A stretch of DNA of 64,000 bases from Lentibacillus jeotgali (GTDB lineage: Bacteria; Bacillota; Bacilli; Bacillales; Amphibacillaceae), in NCBI RefSeq assembly GCF_000224785.1, contig NZ_AGAV01000013.1, positions 1 to 64,000 of the forward strand, in the 5' to 3' direction. The notes under the pieces are model-generated. The model did no database searches. It was given only the letters and a program-made list of their open reading frames with translations, and was not told the DNA's origin. Made by a program: the position numbers and the translations under genes. How positions within the stretch are numbered: position 1 is the first letter of the stretch; the number at the start of each line of letters is the position of its first letter. Below are positions 36,605-45,202 of the stretch, piece by piece.

Positions 36605-39046
36605 TTGGCACAAGCTGAAAATTATTTGGACCTTCCACTTGAAGAAGTGTTGGGTGACCGTTTTGGAAGATACAGTAAATACATTATTCAGGAACGGGCT
36701 CTCCCGGATGCACGGGATGGATTGAAACCCGTTCAGCGCAGAATATTATATGCGATGAATGAAGAAAAAAATACACACGATAAAAATTTCCGTAAAGCAG
36801 CCAAAACGGTCGGTACCGTTATCGGGAATTATCACCCGCACGGAGATAGTTCGGTGTATGACGCGATGGTCCGCCTGAGCCAGGACTGGAAAGTTCGCAG
36901 CAGCCTGGTGGAAATGCACGGAAATAATGGAAGCATTGACGGGGACCCACCTGCAGCAATGCGTTATACCGAAGCAAGGTTATCAAGTATTGCTTCTGAA
37001 ATGCTCCGTGATATTGGGAAAGATACAGTCGATTTTATACCAAATTTTGATGATACGATTAGCGAACCGATCGTTCTGCCAGCTAAATTTCCAAACCTGC
37101 TTGTCAATGGATCAACTGGTATATCGGCAGGTTATGCAACCGATATACCGCCGCATAATCTGGCAGAGGTCGTTGATGCGGTCATTATGAAAATTGACAA
37201 ACCTTCAGTAACCGTGGATAAATTAATGGAGGTTATAAACGGTCCCGACTTTCCAACTGGCGGGATTATTCAGGGTGTCGATGGCATCCGGCAAGCGTAT
37301 GAAACCGGAAAGGGAAAAGTAGTCGTCCGTGGCAGGGCAGTTGTTGAAGATATCCGGGGCGGCCGGCAGCAGATTGTAATCGATGAAATTCCGTATGACG
37401 TCAATAAGGCAAACATGGTCAAGAAAATGGATGAACTGCGCATCGATCGCAAAGTAGAAGGGATTGCCGAAGTCAGGGACGAGACAGATCGTACGGGGCT
37501 TCGGATTGTGATTGAACTGAAAAAAGAGGCGAACAGTGAGGGTATTTTAAATTATCTGTATAAAAATACAGACCTGCAAGTGACGTATAACTTCAACATG
37601 GTTGCAATCCAGGATAAAACGCCAAAGCTATTATCATTGCCGCAGATTCTTGATTCCTATATAACACACCAGAAAGAAGTCGTAACAAGACAGACGGCTT
37701 ACGACTTAAATAAAGCAAAAGATCGTGCACATATTGTGGAAGGCCTGATAAAAGCGGTTTCCATTTTAGATGAGTTGATTGCAACGATCCGTGCCTCACA
37801 GGATAAACAGGATGCCAAAAAACGGATCATTGCCAAATATGATTTCACGGAAGCACAGGCAGAAGCGATTGTCACGCTGCAGTTATACCGGCTGACAAAC
37901 ACCGATGTCACCTCACTGGAACAGGAAGCAGAGGATTTAAATAAGCGGATCAATGAATATGACACATTGCTGTCAAGTGAGAAAAAGCTCATGCAGCATA
38001 TCAAAAAAGAATTAAAGAAAATCAGGAAATCCTTTGCTGATGAACGGCGAACGGTGATTGAAGAGGATATTGAAGAACTGACGTTTAACATCGAAGTGAC
38101 TGTGGCAAGCGAAGATGTTGTTGTATCGGCAACAAAAGACGGGTATGTCAAAAGGACAAGCACCCGGTCTTATGGTGCATCGAACGGTGAGGACCCGGGG
38201 ATAAAAGAAGATGACCATTTGGTCGGGCTATTCGAGCTGAATACCACAGATCATATCCTGTTGTTTACCAATAAAGGCAAATACATTTATCTTCCTGTCC
38301 ATGAACTGCCAGATATCAGATGGAAAGATATCGGTCAGCATATATCCAATATCGTATCGATTGATAAAGATGAACGCATTATCCAAAGCATACCGATACG
38401 CACGTTTGAAGAAGGACAGTATCTTGTTTTCTTTACCAGAAATGGCATGGTTAAACGCAGTGAATTATCTTTGTATAAGGCTCAGCGTTATTCGAAAGCG
38501 CTGATAGCTTTGAATCTCAAGGGCGATGATGAAGTGATTGATGTATTTCAGACAAATGGGCACTGTGATGTGTTTGTTGCTTCCAATAAAGGGTTTGGCC
38601 TGTGGTATCATGAGTCGGAAATATCCGTAGTCGGTCAGCGTGCAACAGGTGTTAAAGCCGTTATGCTGAAAGACGATGAATATGTTGTTAATGGTCAAGT
38701 GTTTGATGAATTAGCCGAACCTTCTATTGTCGTAGTAACGCAGCGCGGTGCAGCAAAACGGATGAAACTGAATCAATTTGAGAAATCCAGCCGGGCCAAG
38801 CGGGGCCTGACCATGCTGCGTGAATTAAAAACAAAAGCCCACCGCCTAAAAGGTTTCTACATGATAGATGAAAATGATACGATTTATTTCAGGACAAACA
38901 AGGGCGGCACACACCATTTATTCCCGCTGGAACTGTCAACCAGTGACCGTTACAGCAATGGTTCATTTGTCATTGACAGTGACAATCAGGGTGAAGTTGC
39001 CGAAGTATGGAAAGACCCCGTTTATCAAAAACCATTTGAAGAATAA
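36605..39046 (+). CDS. parC: DNA topoisomerase IV subunit A
   Basis: DNA-cleaving subunit of topoisomerase IV, 813 residues. The catalytic tyrosine is in PPAAMRYTEARLS near residue 120; the quinolone-determining segment HGDSSVYDAMVRLSQ has the serine found in sensitive strains. The C-terminal third is the beta-pinwheel DNA-wrapping domain. The TTG start is preceded by TAGGGGGA. It lies 48 bases after parE and ends at a terminator. Confidence 0.96.
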   Translation: MAQAENYLDLPLEEVLGDRFGRYSKYIIQERALPDARDGLKPVQRRILYAMNEEKNTHDKNFRKAAKTVGTVIGNYHPHGDSSVYDAMVRLSQDWKVRSSLVEMHGNNGSIDGDPPAAMRYTEARLSSIASEMLRDIGKDTVDFIPNFDDTISEPIVLPAKFPNLLVNGSTGISAGYATDIPPHNLAEVVDAVIMKIDKPSVTVDKLMEVINGPDFPTGGIIQGVDGIRQAYETGKGKVVVRGRAVVEDIRGGRQQIVIDEIPYDVNKANMVKKMDELRIDRKVEGIAEVRDETDRTGLRIVIELKKEANSEGILNYLYKNTDLQVTYNFNMVAIQDKTPKLLSLPQILDSYITHQKEVVTRQTAYDLNKAKDRAHIVEGLIKAVSILDELIATIRASQDKQDAKKRIIAKYDFTEAQAEAIVTLQLYRLTNTDVTSLEQEAEDLNKRINEYDTLLSSEKKLMQHIKKELKKIRKSFADERRTVIEEDIEELTFNIEVTVASEDVVVSATKDGYVKRTSTRSYGASNGEDPGIKEDDHLVGLFELNTTDHILLFTNKGKYIYLPVHELPDIRWKDIGQHISNIVSIDKDERIIQSIPIRTFEEGQYLVFFTRNGMVKRSELSLYKAQRYSKALIALNLKGDDEVIDVFQTNGHCDVFVASNKGFGLWYHESEISVVGQRATGVKAVMLKDDEYVVNGQVFDELAEPSIVVVTQRGAAKRMKLNQFEKSSRAKRGLTMLRELKTKAHRLKGFYMIDENDTIYFRTNKGGTHHLFPLELSTSDRYSNGSFVIDSDNQGEVAEVWKDPVYQKPFEE

Positions 39047-39055
39047 TCGTTCTTT

Positions 39056-39092
39056 AGCAGGCAGTCATATAGTCGATCTGCCTGCTAATTTA
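39056..39092 (+). terminator. Terminator of parE-parC
   Basis: Perfect 9-bp stem AGCAGGCAG/CTGCCTGCT (39056-39064 with 39078-39086) followed by AATTTATT. Confidence 0.75.
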
Positions 39093-39136
39093 TTACAAAA
39101 TATTTTCTTTTGGTTTTCAGAAAAATATGATATGAT

Positions 39137-39802
39137 TTGATTGTAAGTAGGAAGGGAGGGTTCAGAACGGATTTACGAAAAAAAATTATTGATGAAGCTC
39201 TGATTTTATTTGAAGAATATGGCTTTCACGGTGTCACAGTCAATCAGATTGTCGATGAAACGGGAACTTCCAAGGGAGGTTTTTATCATCATTTCACCAG
39301 CAAAGACGAATTACTGTATGTTATTCATGATGAGTTCATTACGTATGTATTACAAAAGGCAACGATTGCAACTGAAACCTTTTCTGACCCGACTGAAAAG
39401 CTGCAGGCAATCATCAAAGATTTTGTGAAGACGTTCGGTCTTTACAAACCCCACATTTCGGTTTTTTACCAGGAAAATATTTACTTAAAATCCGAATACG
39501 AGACTCGTATCAAGAAAAAACGGGATCAGTTTAAACAGGTTTTGCTGAATGCATTGAGAGAAGGTAAGGAAGCCGGTGAATTTCGCGAGGATCTGTCAGT
39601 TGACATAACGGCCATGGCGATACTGGGGATGGTCAACTGGACATACAAATGGTATAAGTATTCCGGTGCAAAAACGATTGACGAAATTGGATCAATTTAT
39701 GTTGATTTAATATTACGCGCAGTATTGAAAACGGATTCAATTTCGGGGAATACATATCAAGATTTGCTGATTAAGAGCGTCAAGGAGGATTTCTACTTGT
39801 AG
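39137..39802 (+). CDS. TetR family regulator of the acyl-CoA operon
   Basis: TetR/AcrR repressor of up to 221 residues, likely sensing acyl-CoA. The N-terminal helix-turn-helix is GVTVNQIVDETGTSKGGFYHHFTSKDEL; the C-terminal ligand domain is helical and ends in KSVKEDFYL. It directly precedes the acyl-CoA dehydrogenase gene, with a palindrome between them, so it probably controls that operon in the manner of FadR or LiuR-type regulators. The start is unclear: the TTG at 39137 has no ribosome site and overlaps TATGAT elements, while GGAGGG at 39155 is followed in frame only by an ACG (39167). Confidence 0.87.
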   Translation: MIVSRKGGFRTDLRKKIIDEALILFEEYGFHGVTVNQIVDETGTSKGGFYHHFTSKDELLYVIHDEFITYVLQKATIATETFSDPTEKLQAIIKDFVKTFGLYKPHISVFYQENIYLKSEYETRIKKKRDQFKQVLLNALREGKEAGEFREDLSVDITAMAILGMVNWTYKWYKYSGAKTIDEIGSIYVDLILRAVLKTDSISGNTYQDLLIKSVKEDFYL

Positions 39803-39822
39803 CGTTTTTTTATGACCGATAC

Positions 39823-39840
39823 AGACCAACCAGTCGGTCT
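39823..39840. promoter_or_regulatory. TetR-type operator palindrome
   Basis: AGACCAACCAGTCGGTCT is an 18-bp inverted repeat whose half-sites agree at 7 of 9 positions, located between the TetR gene and the acyl-CoA dehydrogenase gene and 28 bases before the latter. Its form is usual for TetR-family operators. The regulator assignment is inference. Confidence 0.55.
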
Positions 39841-39868
39841 TTAGTGTAATGATTAAAGGGGGGATAAC

Positions 39869-41011
39869 ATGAATTTTGAACTGACGAAAGAACAGACGAT
39901 GATTCAGAAAATGGTACGTGATTTTGCAGAGGATGTCATTAAACCAAGGGCCATTGAGATCGATAAAGAAGGGCGTTTTCCGCTCGATATTTTCGAACAA
40001 ATGGGGGAGCTCGGTATACTGGGCATTCCATTTCCCGAAAAGTACGGCGGGTCCGGCGGTGACACGCTCTCCTATGCCATCGCGGTGGAGGAGGTTGGCA
40101 GAGTATGCGGCAGCACCGGGCTCAGTTTTGCAGCAACTGTCTCACTTGGCGCGAGCCCAATCTATTATTTTGGCACCGAAGAGCAGAAAGAAAAATATCT
40201 GATGCCAATGGCAGAAGGAAAGGCGCTTGGCTCATTCGGTCTGACCGAGCCAAATGCTGGTTCGGATGCTGGGGGCACCAAAACAACAGCAGAGGAAGAC
40301 GGCGATGATTATATCATTAATGGCGAGAAATGTTTCATCACCAATGCCAGTTATGCCAAAACAATTATTGTCACTGCTGTAACCGGACAAAACGAACGGG
40401 GCAAAAATATTATCTCTGCTATCATTGTACCAACGGGCACTGAGGGTCTAACCATTACCAGCAACTACGATAAAATGGGGGTACGCGGCTCAGACACAGC
40501 TGAAATTGTGCTGAATAATGTCCGGGTACCGAAAGAAAATCTGCTCGGTGATCCGAAAAAAGGGTTTAAGCAATTTCTGTATACGCTGGACGGGGGCAGA
40601 ATATCCATTGCATCGCTTGGTCTCGGAATTGCTCAGGCCTCACTCGATAAAGCGCTTAACTACGCGAAAGGGCGCAAACAATTCAATAAACCGATTTCCG
40701 ATTTTCAGGCGATTCAATTTAAGCTTGCAGATATGGCTATGGAAGTAGAACTTGCACGAAATATTGTGTATAAGGCAGCGTGGCTGAAAGACCAGGATAA
40801 GCCGTTTTCAAAAGAAGCAGCATACGCCAAGCTTTATGCAACGGAAACAGCCTTCCGGGCTGCGAATCAGGCCATTCAGATTCACGGCGGCTATGGCTAT
40901 ATGCGGGAATACGAAGTGGAGAGATATTTGCGTGATGCAAAACTGCTTGAAATAGGAGAAGGCACATCTGAGGTTCAGCGGATGGTAATCGCAAGACAAT
41001 TGGGGTGCTGA
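39869..41011 (+). CDS. Acyl-CoA dehydrogenase (YngJ type, probably isovaleryl- or short-chain)
   Basis: FAD-dependent acyl-CoA dehydrogenase of 380 residues. Family marks: FGLTEPNAGSDAGG and CFITNASYAK near residues 125-155, and the C-terminal IQIHGGYGYMREYEVERYLRDAK with GEGTSEVQRMVIARQLG. The catalytic base appears as the glutamate in REYEVERYLRD, the position used in short- and branched-chain enzymes. AAAGGGGGGAT precedes the ATG. First gene of an operon equal in order to B. subtilis yngJ-I-H-HB-(G)-F-E, which points to leucine/isovalerate breakdown. Confidence 0.92.
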   Translation: MNFELTKEQTMIQKMVRDFAEDVIKPRAIEIDKEGRFPLDIFEQMGELGILGIPFPEKYGGSGGDTLSYAIAVEEVGRVCGSTGLSFAATVSLGASPIYYFGTEEQKEKYLMPMAEGKALGSFGLTEPNAGSDAGGTKTTAEEDGDDYIINGEKCFITNASYAKTIIVTAVTGQNERGKNIISAIIVPTGTEGLTITSNYDKMGVRGSDTAEIVLNNVRVPKENLLGDPKKGFKQFLYTLDGGRISIASLGLGIAQASLDKALNYAKGRKQFNKPISDFQAIQFKLADMAMEVELARNIVYKAAWLKDQDKPFSKEAAYAKLYATETAFRAANQAIQIHGGYGYMREYEVERYLRDAKLLEIGEGTSEVQRMVIARQLGC

Positions 41012-41078
41012 TAATCGATAAAGGCATGCAAAAATATCGGACTATGTGAGCGGTTAACTAAATGAGGGGAGACAGTTC

Positions 41079-42713
41079 ATGACATTACTTAACCATACAA
41101 TTGGCGAGTTGTTGGAAAAGCAGGTGAATTTGTATCCGGATTATGAAGCAGTTGTCTATCCAGAACTGAATCTACGTAAAACGTATCAGGAATTCAATGA
41201 GATGGTCAATCAGGCGGCAAAAGGATTTATGTCGTTGGGGATTGAAAAGGGCGAAAACGTTGCTATTTGGGCAGACAATAAACCTGAATGGATCACATCA
41301 CAGTTTGCAACGGGCAAAATGGGGGCAGTGCTCGTTACCGTAAACACCAATTACCAGGCAAAAGAACTTGAATATTTGCTGAAACAGTCCGAATCGACGA
41401 CTCTTATTTTGGCAGAAACATATAAAGGAACATCATATATTGACATTTTAAGACAAATTTGCCCGGAATTCGACCAGTCTGTAAAAGGCATATTGAAGTC
41501 AGAAAAACTGCCCTTTCTGAAAAACATTATCGTGCTGAGTGATGATGATTATGCAAATGCCTATACTTGGAATGATGTTATGGAAAAAGGCAAAACCGTT
41601 TCTGATGAGGAATTGGGACAGCGCAAAGCGTCCCTGGATTCTAAAGAAGTCATCAACATGCAATATACGTCAGGGACTACCGGTTTCCCGAAAGGTGTAA
41701 TGCTGACACATCATAATATTGTAAATAACGGCAATCAGATTGCTGACTGTATGAAGCTGACTCATGAAGATAGGCTGTGCATACCGGTGCCATTTTTCCA
41801 TTGCTTCGGCTGCGTACTGGGTATATTGGCAGCTGTCTCAAAAGGAACAACAATGGTGCTTTTAGAGCAATTCGATCCTGAAAAAGTGATGAAAGCTGTA
41901 TCAGAAGAAAAATGTACGGGATTGCACGGTGTTCCGACGATGTTTATAGCGGAGTTAAATCATCCCAATTTTTCAACGTACGATTTTTCACATCTGCGGA
42001 CAGGAATTATGGCGGGATCGACGTGTCCGATTGAAGTGATGAAAGATGTGATGAATAAAATGGGTGCGACCGAAATTACGATAGCTTATGGCCAGACAGA
42101 ATCATCCCCTGTTTTTCTCCAGACAAGAACGGACGATCCTGTTGAAGTGAAGGCAACAACTGTCGGAAAAGTCCATCCGAACGTGGAGGTTAAAATCATC
42201 GTACCGGGAACTGAGCAAGAACAGGTACAGGGTGAGCCAGGTGAATTGTGCACGCGAGGCTATCATGTCATGAAAGGTTATTATAACAATCAGGAAGCGA
42301 CAGATGCGGCAATCGACAGGGATGGCTGGTTGCATACCGGTGATCTGGCAGTGATGGATGAGAATGGTTATTTCCAGATTACGGGTCGTATGAAAGATAT
42401 GATCATTCGCGGCGGCGAAAATATTTATCCACGGGAAGTCGAGAAATTCCTTTATCAGCATCCGGATGTTCTTGATGTCCAGGTAGTAGGGATCCCCGAT
42501 AAAAAATACGGGGAAGAACTGATGGCCTGGATTATCCTAAAAGATTGGTCAAATGCAACAGAAGAGGATATCAGATCATTCTGCGAAGGAAATATTTCAA
42601 GACATAAAATTCCCAAATACATTAAATTTACCGCTGAATATCCAATGACCGCAAGCGGTAAAATTCAGAAATTTAAATTGAGGGAACAAGCCGTTGCGGA
42701 AGTAAGGCAATAG
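41079..42713 (+). CDS. AMP-binding acyl-CoA synthetase (YngI type)
   Basis: Adenylate-forming acyl-CoA ligase, 544 residues. The P-loop is YTSGTTGFPKGVMLTHHN near residue 192, followed by YGQTESSPV, the GDLAVMDENGYFQITGR hinge region and the catalytic lysine in TASGKIQKFKLRE near the end. It would activate a short or medium carboxylate; the operon suggests a branched or C4-C5 acid, possibly acetoacetate. GGGGAGA precedes the ATG. Confidence 0.92.
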   Translation: MTLLNHTIGELLEKQVNLYPDYEAVVYPELNLRKTYQEFNEMVNQAAKGFMSLGIEKGENVAIWADNKPEWITSQFATGKMGAVLVTVNTNYQAKELEYLLKQSESTTLILAETYKGTSYIDILRQICPEFDQSVKGILKSEKLPFLKNIIVLSDDDYANAYTWNDVMEKGKTVSDEELGQRKASLDSKEVINMQYTSGTTGFPKGVMLTHHNIVNNGNQIADCMKLTHEDRLCIPVPFFHCFGCVLGILAAVSKGTTMVLLEQFDPEKVMKAVSEEKCTGLHGVPTMFIAELNHPNFSTYDFSHLRTGIMAGSTCPIEVMKDVMNKMGATEITIAYGQTESSPVFLQTRTDDPVEVKATTVGKVHPNVEVKIIVPGTEQEQVQGEPGELCTRGYHVMKGYYNNQEATDAAIDRDGWLHTGDLAVMDENGYFQITGRMKDMIIRGGENIYPREVEKFLYQHPDVLDVQVVGIPDKKYGEELMAWIILKDWSNATEEDIRSFCEGNISRHKIPKYIKFTAEYPMTASGKIQKFKLREQAVAEVRQ

Positions 42714-42723
42714 GGGGGATTCG

Positions 42724-44079
42724 ATGATAAATAAAATTTTGATAGCCAACCGGGGTGAAATTGCCGCTCGGGTTATCCGTACATGTAAAAAGCTGAATAT
42801 TGATACTGTTGCTGTTTATTCCGAAGCTGACCAGAAAGCACCATTTGTAACGATGGCTGATGAGAGCTTTTTACTGGGGCCTCCGCGTGTTCAGGATAGC
42901 TATCTTCATGTGGAGAAAATCATTTCGATTGCCAAAGAGGCCAATGTGGATGCGATCCATCCAGGCTATGGCTTTTTAAGCGAAAACGGAGCGTTTGCCG
43001 AAAAATGCGAGCAGTCGGGAATTCGATTTATCGGCCCTTCTGGTGATGTGATGGAAAAAATGGGAAGCAAAATTGCTGCCAGGGAAGCTATGGAAAAAGC
43101 CGGTGTTCCTGTTGTTCCGGGAACAGACGGAGCCGTTGCATCGTCTGATGAAGCTATTGAAATTGCCCGTGACATCGGGTATCCGATTATGCTCAAAGCG
43201 TCTGCGGGCGGTGGCGGAATTGGCATGCAGGTTGTTAATACCGATCAGGAATTAACAAAAGCATTTGAAAGCAATTCCAAACGTGCCCGGACATTTTTTG
43301 GTGACGGTGCCATGTTTATGGAGAAAAAATTGGATGATGCCCGTCATATCGAAATACAGCTCCTGGCAGATAACCATGGTAATGCCATTCATTTGTTCGA
43401 ACGGGAGTGTTCCATTCAGCGCCGAAATCAAAAAGTAGTGGAAGAAGCGCCATCACCAATCATATCAGATGAAACAAGGCAAAGAATGGGGGAGACTGCT
43501 GTCAAAGCAGCTAAAGCGCTTGGATATGTCAGCGCCGGAACGATTGAGTTTCTTGTGGACGAACAGGAAAATTTCTATTTTCTTGAGATGAATACACGCA
43601 TTCAGGTGGAGCACCCGGTCACAGAGGAAATAACCGGACTGGATATTGTTGAACAACAAATCCGCATTGCTGAGGGTAAAGAACTTTCAATCAGGCAATC
43701 GGATGTCAAAATGGATGGTCACGCCATTGAAGTACGGATTTATGCAGAAGATCCGGAAACGTTTTTTCCATCTCCGGGTCACATTTCGGCGTTTGAATTG
43801 CCTGAGGGTGAGCATATCCGTAATGAAGCTGCTGTGACAGACGATTATGATGTCACACCATATTATGATCCGATGATCGGCAAACTGATTGTTAAAGGGG
43901 CTGATCGGAGCGAAGCCATTTCCCTGTTAAAGGAGGCATTGTCAACTTATAAAGTTGAAGGCATTAAAACCAATATCCCAATGCTGAAAACAGTGGCTGA
44001 TCACGCGCAATTCAAAAATGGGAATACGACAACAGCATTTGTCGAGACATATTATTTGCCAATGATTCAAACAAATTAG
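42724..44079 (+). CDS. Biotin carboxylase subunit of an acyl-CoA carboxylase
   Basis: ATP-grasp biotin carboxylase of 451 residues, like B. subtilis YngH. It starts ILIANRGEIAARVIRTCKKL, has the glycine-rich KASAGGGGIGMQ, the HIEIQLLADNHGN block and the catalytic EMNTRIQVEHPVTE. Together with the small biotin protein and the carboxyltransferase downstream it should form a 3-methylcrotonyl-CoA- or propionyl-CoA-type carboxylase rather than acetyl-CoA carboxylase. AGGGGGGAT precedes the ATG. Confidence 0.93.
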   Translation: MINKILIANRGEIAARVIRTCKKLNIDTVAVYSEADQKAPFVTMADESFLLGPPRVQDSYLHVEKIISIAKEANVDAIHPGYGFLSENGAFAEKCEQSGIRFIGPSGDVMEKMGSKIAAREAMEKAGVPVVPGTDGAVASSDEAIEIARDIGYPIMLKASAGGGGIGMQVVNTDQELTKAFESNSKRARTFFGDGAMFMEKKLDDARHIEIQLLADNHGNAIHLFERECSIQRRNQKVVEEAPSPIISDETRQRMGETAVKAAKALGYVSAGTIEFLVDEQENFYFLEMNTRIQVEHPVTEEITGLDIVEQQIRIAEGKELSIRQSDVKMDGHAIEVRIYAEDPETFFPSPGHISAFELPEGEHIRNEAAVTDDYDVTPYYDPMIGKLIVKGADRSEAISLLKEALSTYKVEGIKTNIPMLKTVADHAQFKNGNTTTAFVETYYLPMIQTN

Positions 44080-44091
44080 GAGGTTGTTAAT

Positions 44092-44304
44092 ATGACAGAA
44101 ATTAAAGCATCTATGGCAGGCAATGTATGGAAAATTACGGTGGATGAAGGTGGAAAAGTAGAATTAGATCAGGACGTCGTTATTCTGGAATCTATGAAAA
44201 TGGAAATACCGATTGCATCTGAAGTGGATGGTACCGTCAAGGAATTAAAAGTTGCAGAAGGTGATTTTGTCAATGAGGGAGACGTGATTGCGATCATTGA
44301 ATGA
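44092..44304 (+). CDS. Biotin attachment (BCCP-like) protein
   Basis: A 70-residue stand-alone biotinyl domain, like B. subtilis YngHB. The modified lysine is in ILESMKMEIPI near residue 37, and the second half VDGTVKELKVAEGDFVNEGD is the symmetric beta half. It starts 12 bases after the carboxylase. AGGAGG precedes the ATG. Confidence 0.95.
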   Translation: MTEIKASMAGNVWKITVDEGGKVELDQDVVILESMKMEIPIASEVDGTVKELKVAEGDFVNEGDVIAIIE

Positions 44305-44318
44305 TGAGGCTTCTGTTT

Positions 44319-44346
44319 GTTCCAGTCCCTTCTGGGGATCTGGAAC
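44319..44346 (+). other. Stable hairpin in the operon gap left by the missing HMG-CoA lyase gene
   Basis: GTTCCAG pairs with CTGGAAC, with an inner CCC/GGG and a TTCT loop. There is no T tract, so it is more likely an mRNA-processing or stabilising structure than a terminator. It lies between the biotin protein and hydratase genes, where B. subtilis has yngG. Confidence 0.55.
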
Positions 44347-44398
44347 GGCTGTCTGATCAGTACTTTCAGCTTGAATGCCATGAAAGGAGATGGTCAAT

Positions 44399-45181
44399 GT
44401 GGCATCACTTATAAACTATGATATAAAAGAAGAGCACATCGCTGTCCTAACGTTGAACCGGCCGGAAGCGATGAATGCGATGTCAAAAAGGCTGCTCGAT
44501 GAATTAAACGAACTTGTCCAAAAGATTAATGAAGACAATTCAATCCGGTGCACCATCATTACTGCCTCAGGCGAAAAGGCCTTCTGTGCCGGAGCGGATC
44601 TCAAGGAACGCAAAGGCATGACAGAAGATCAGGTAGTCGAGGCTGTTCAGTATATCGGAAGGACTGCAGCAAACATTGAAAATATGAAAATGCCTGTTAT
44701 AGCAGCCATTAATGGTGCTGCTTTTGGAGGCGGATTGGAGCTTGCTCTGGCCTGTGATATCAGAATTGCTGCTGACCACGTCAAGTTGGGACTGACTGAA
44801 ACATCTTTGGCTATTATACCCGGAGCAGGTGGGACCCAGCGGCTGCCACGGTTAATCGGTGCAGGCCAGGCCAAACGGCTTATTTTTTCAGCAAAACCTA
44901 TTTTAGCTGAAGAGGCTTTCCAATTAGGTATTGCCGAACAAGTTGCGACATCAGATGATTTGCTGCAGGAAGCCATTGACATGGTACAGTCGATAGTAAA
45001 AAACGGACCTGTTGCACTCCGCCAGGCAAAATTGGCCATAAATAAGGGTTTGCAGACTGATATAACAACAGGCTTGTCAATTGAGCACTTATGCTATAAA
45101 GAAACAGTATCGACAGACGATCGGCTTGAAGGACTGTATGCATTTAAAGAAAAACGAAAACCTGTTTACCAGGGCAAGTAA
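44399..45181 (+). CDS. Enoyl-CoA hydratase family protein (YngF, probable methylglutaconyl-CoA hydratase)
   Basis: Crotonase-fold enzyme of 260 residues, the length of B. subtilis YngF. The oxyanion-hole segments are KAFCAGADLKERKGM and NGAAFGGGLELALACD; the catalytic region ETSLAIIPGAGGTQRLPR carries the acidic residue. I chose the GTG at 44399, eight bases after AAAGGAGA, over the ATG at 44390 which overlaps that site. In the leucine path it would hydrate 3-methylglutaconyl-CoA to HMG-CoA. Confidence 0.9.
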   Translation: MASLINYDIKEEHIAVLTLNRPEAMNAMSKRLLDELNELVQKINEDNSIRCTIITASGEKAFCAGADLKERKGMTEDQVVEAVQYIGRTAANIENMKMPVIAAINGAAFGGGLELALACDIRIAADHVKLGLTETSLAIIPGAGGTQRLPRLIGAGQAKRLIFSAKPILAEEAFQLGIAEQVATSDDLLQEAIDMVQSIVKNGPVALRQAKLAINKGLQTDITTGLSIEHLCYKETVSTDDRLEGLYAFKEKRKPVYQGK

Positions 45182-45202
45182 CCGAAGCAGGGAGGAAGAA
45201 AA

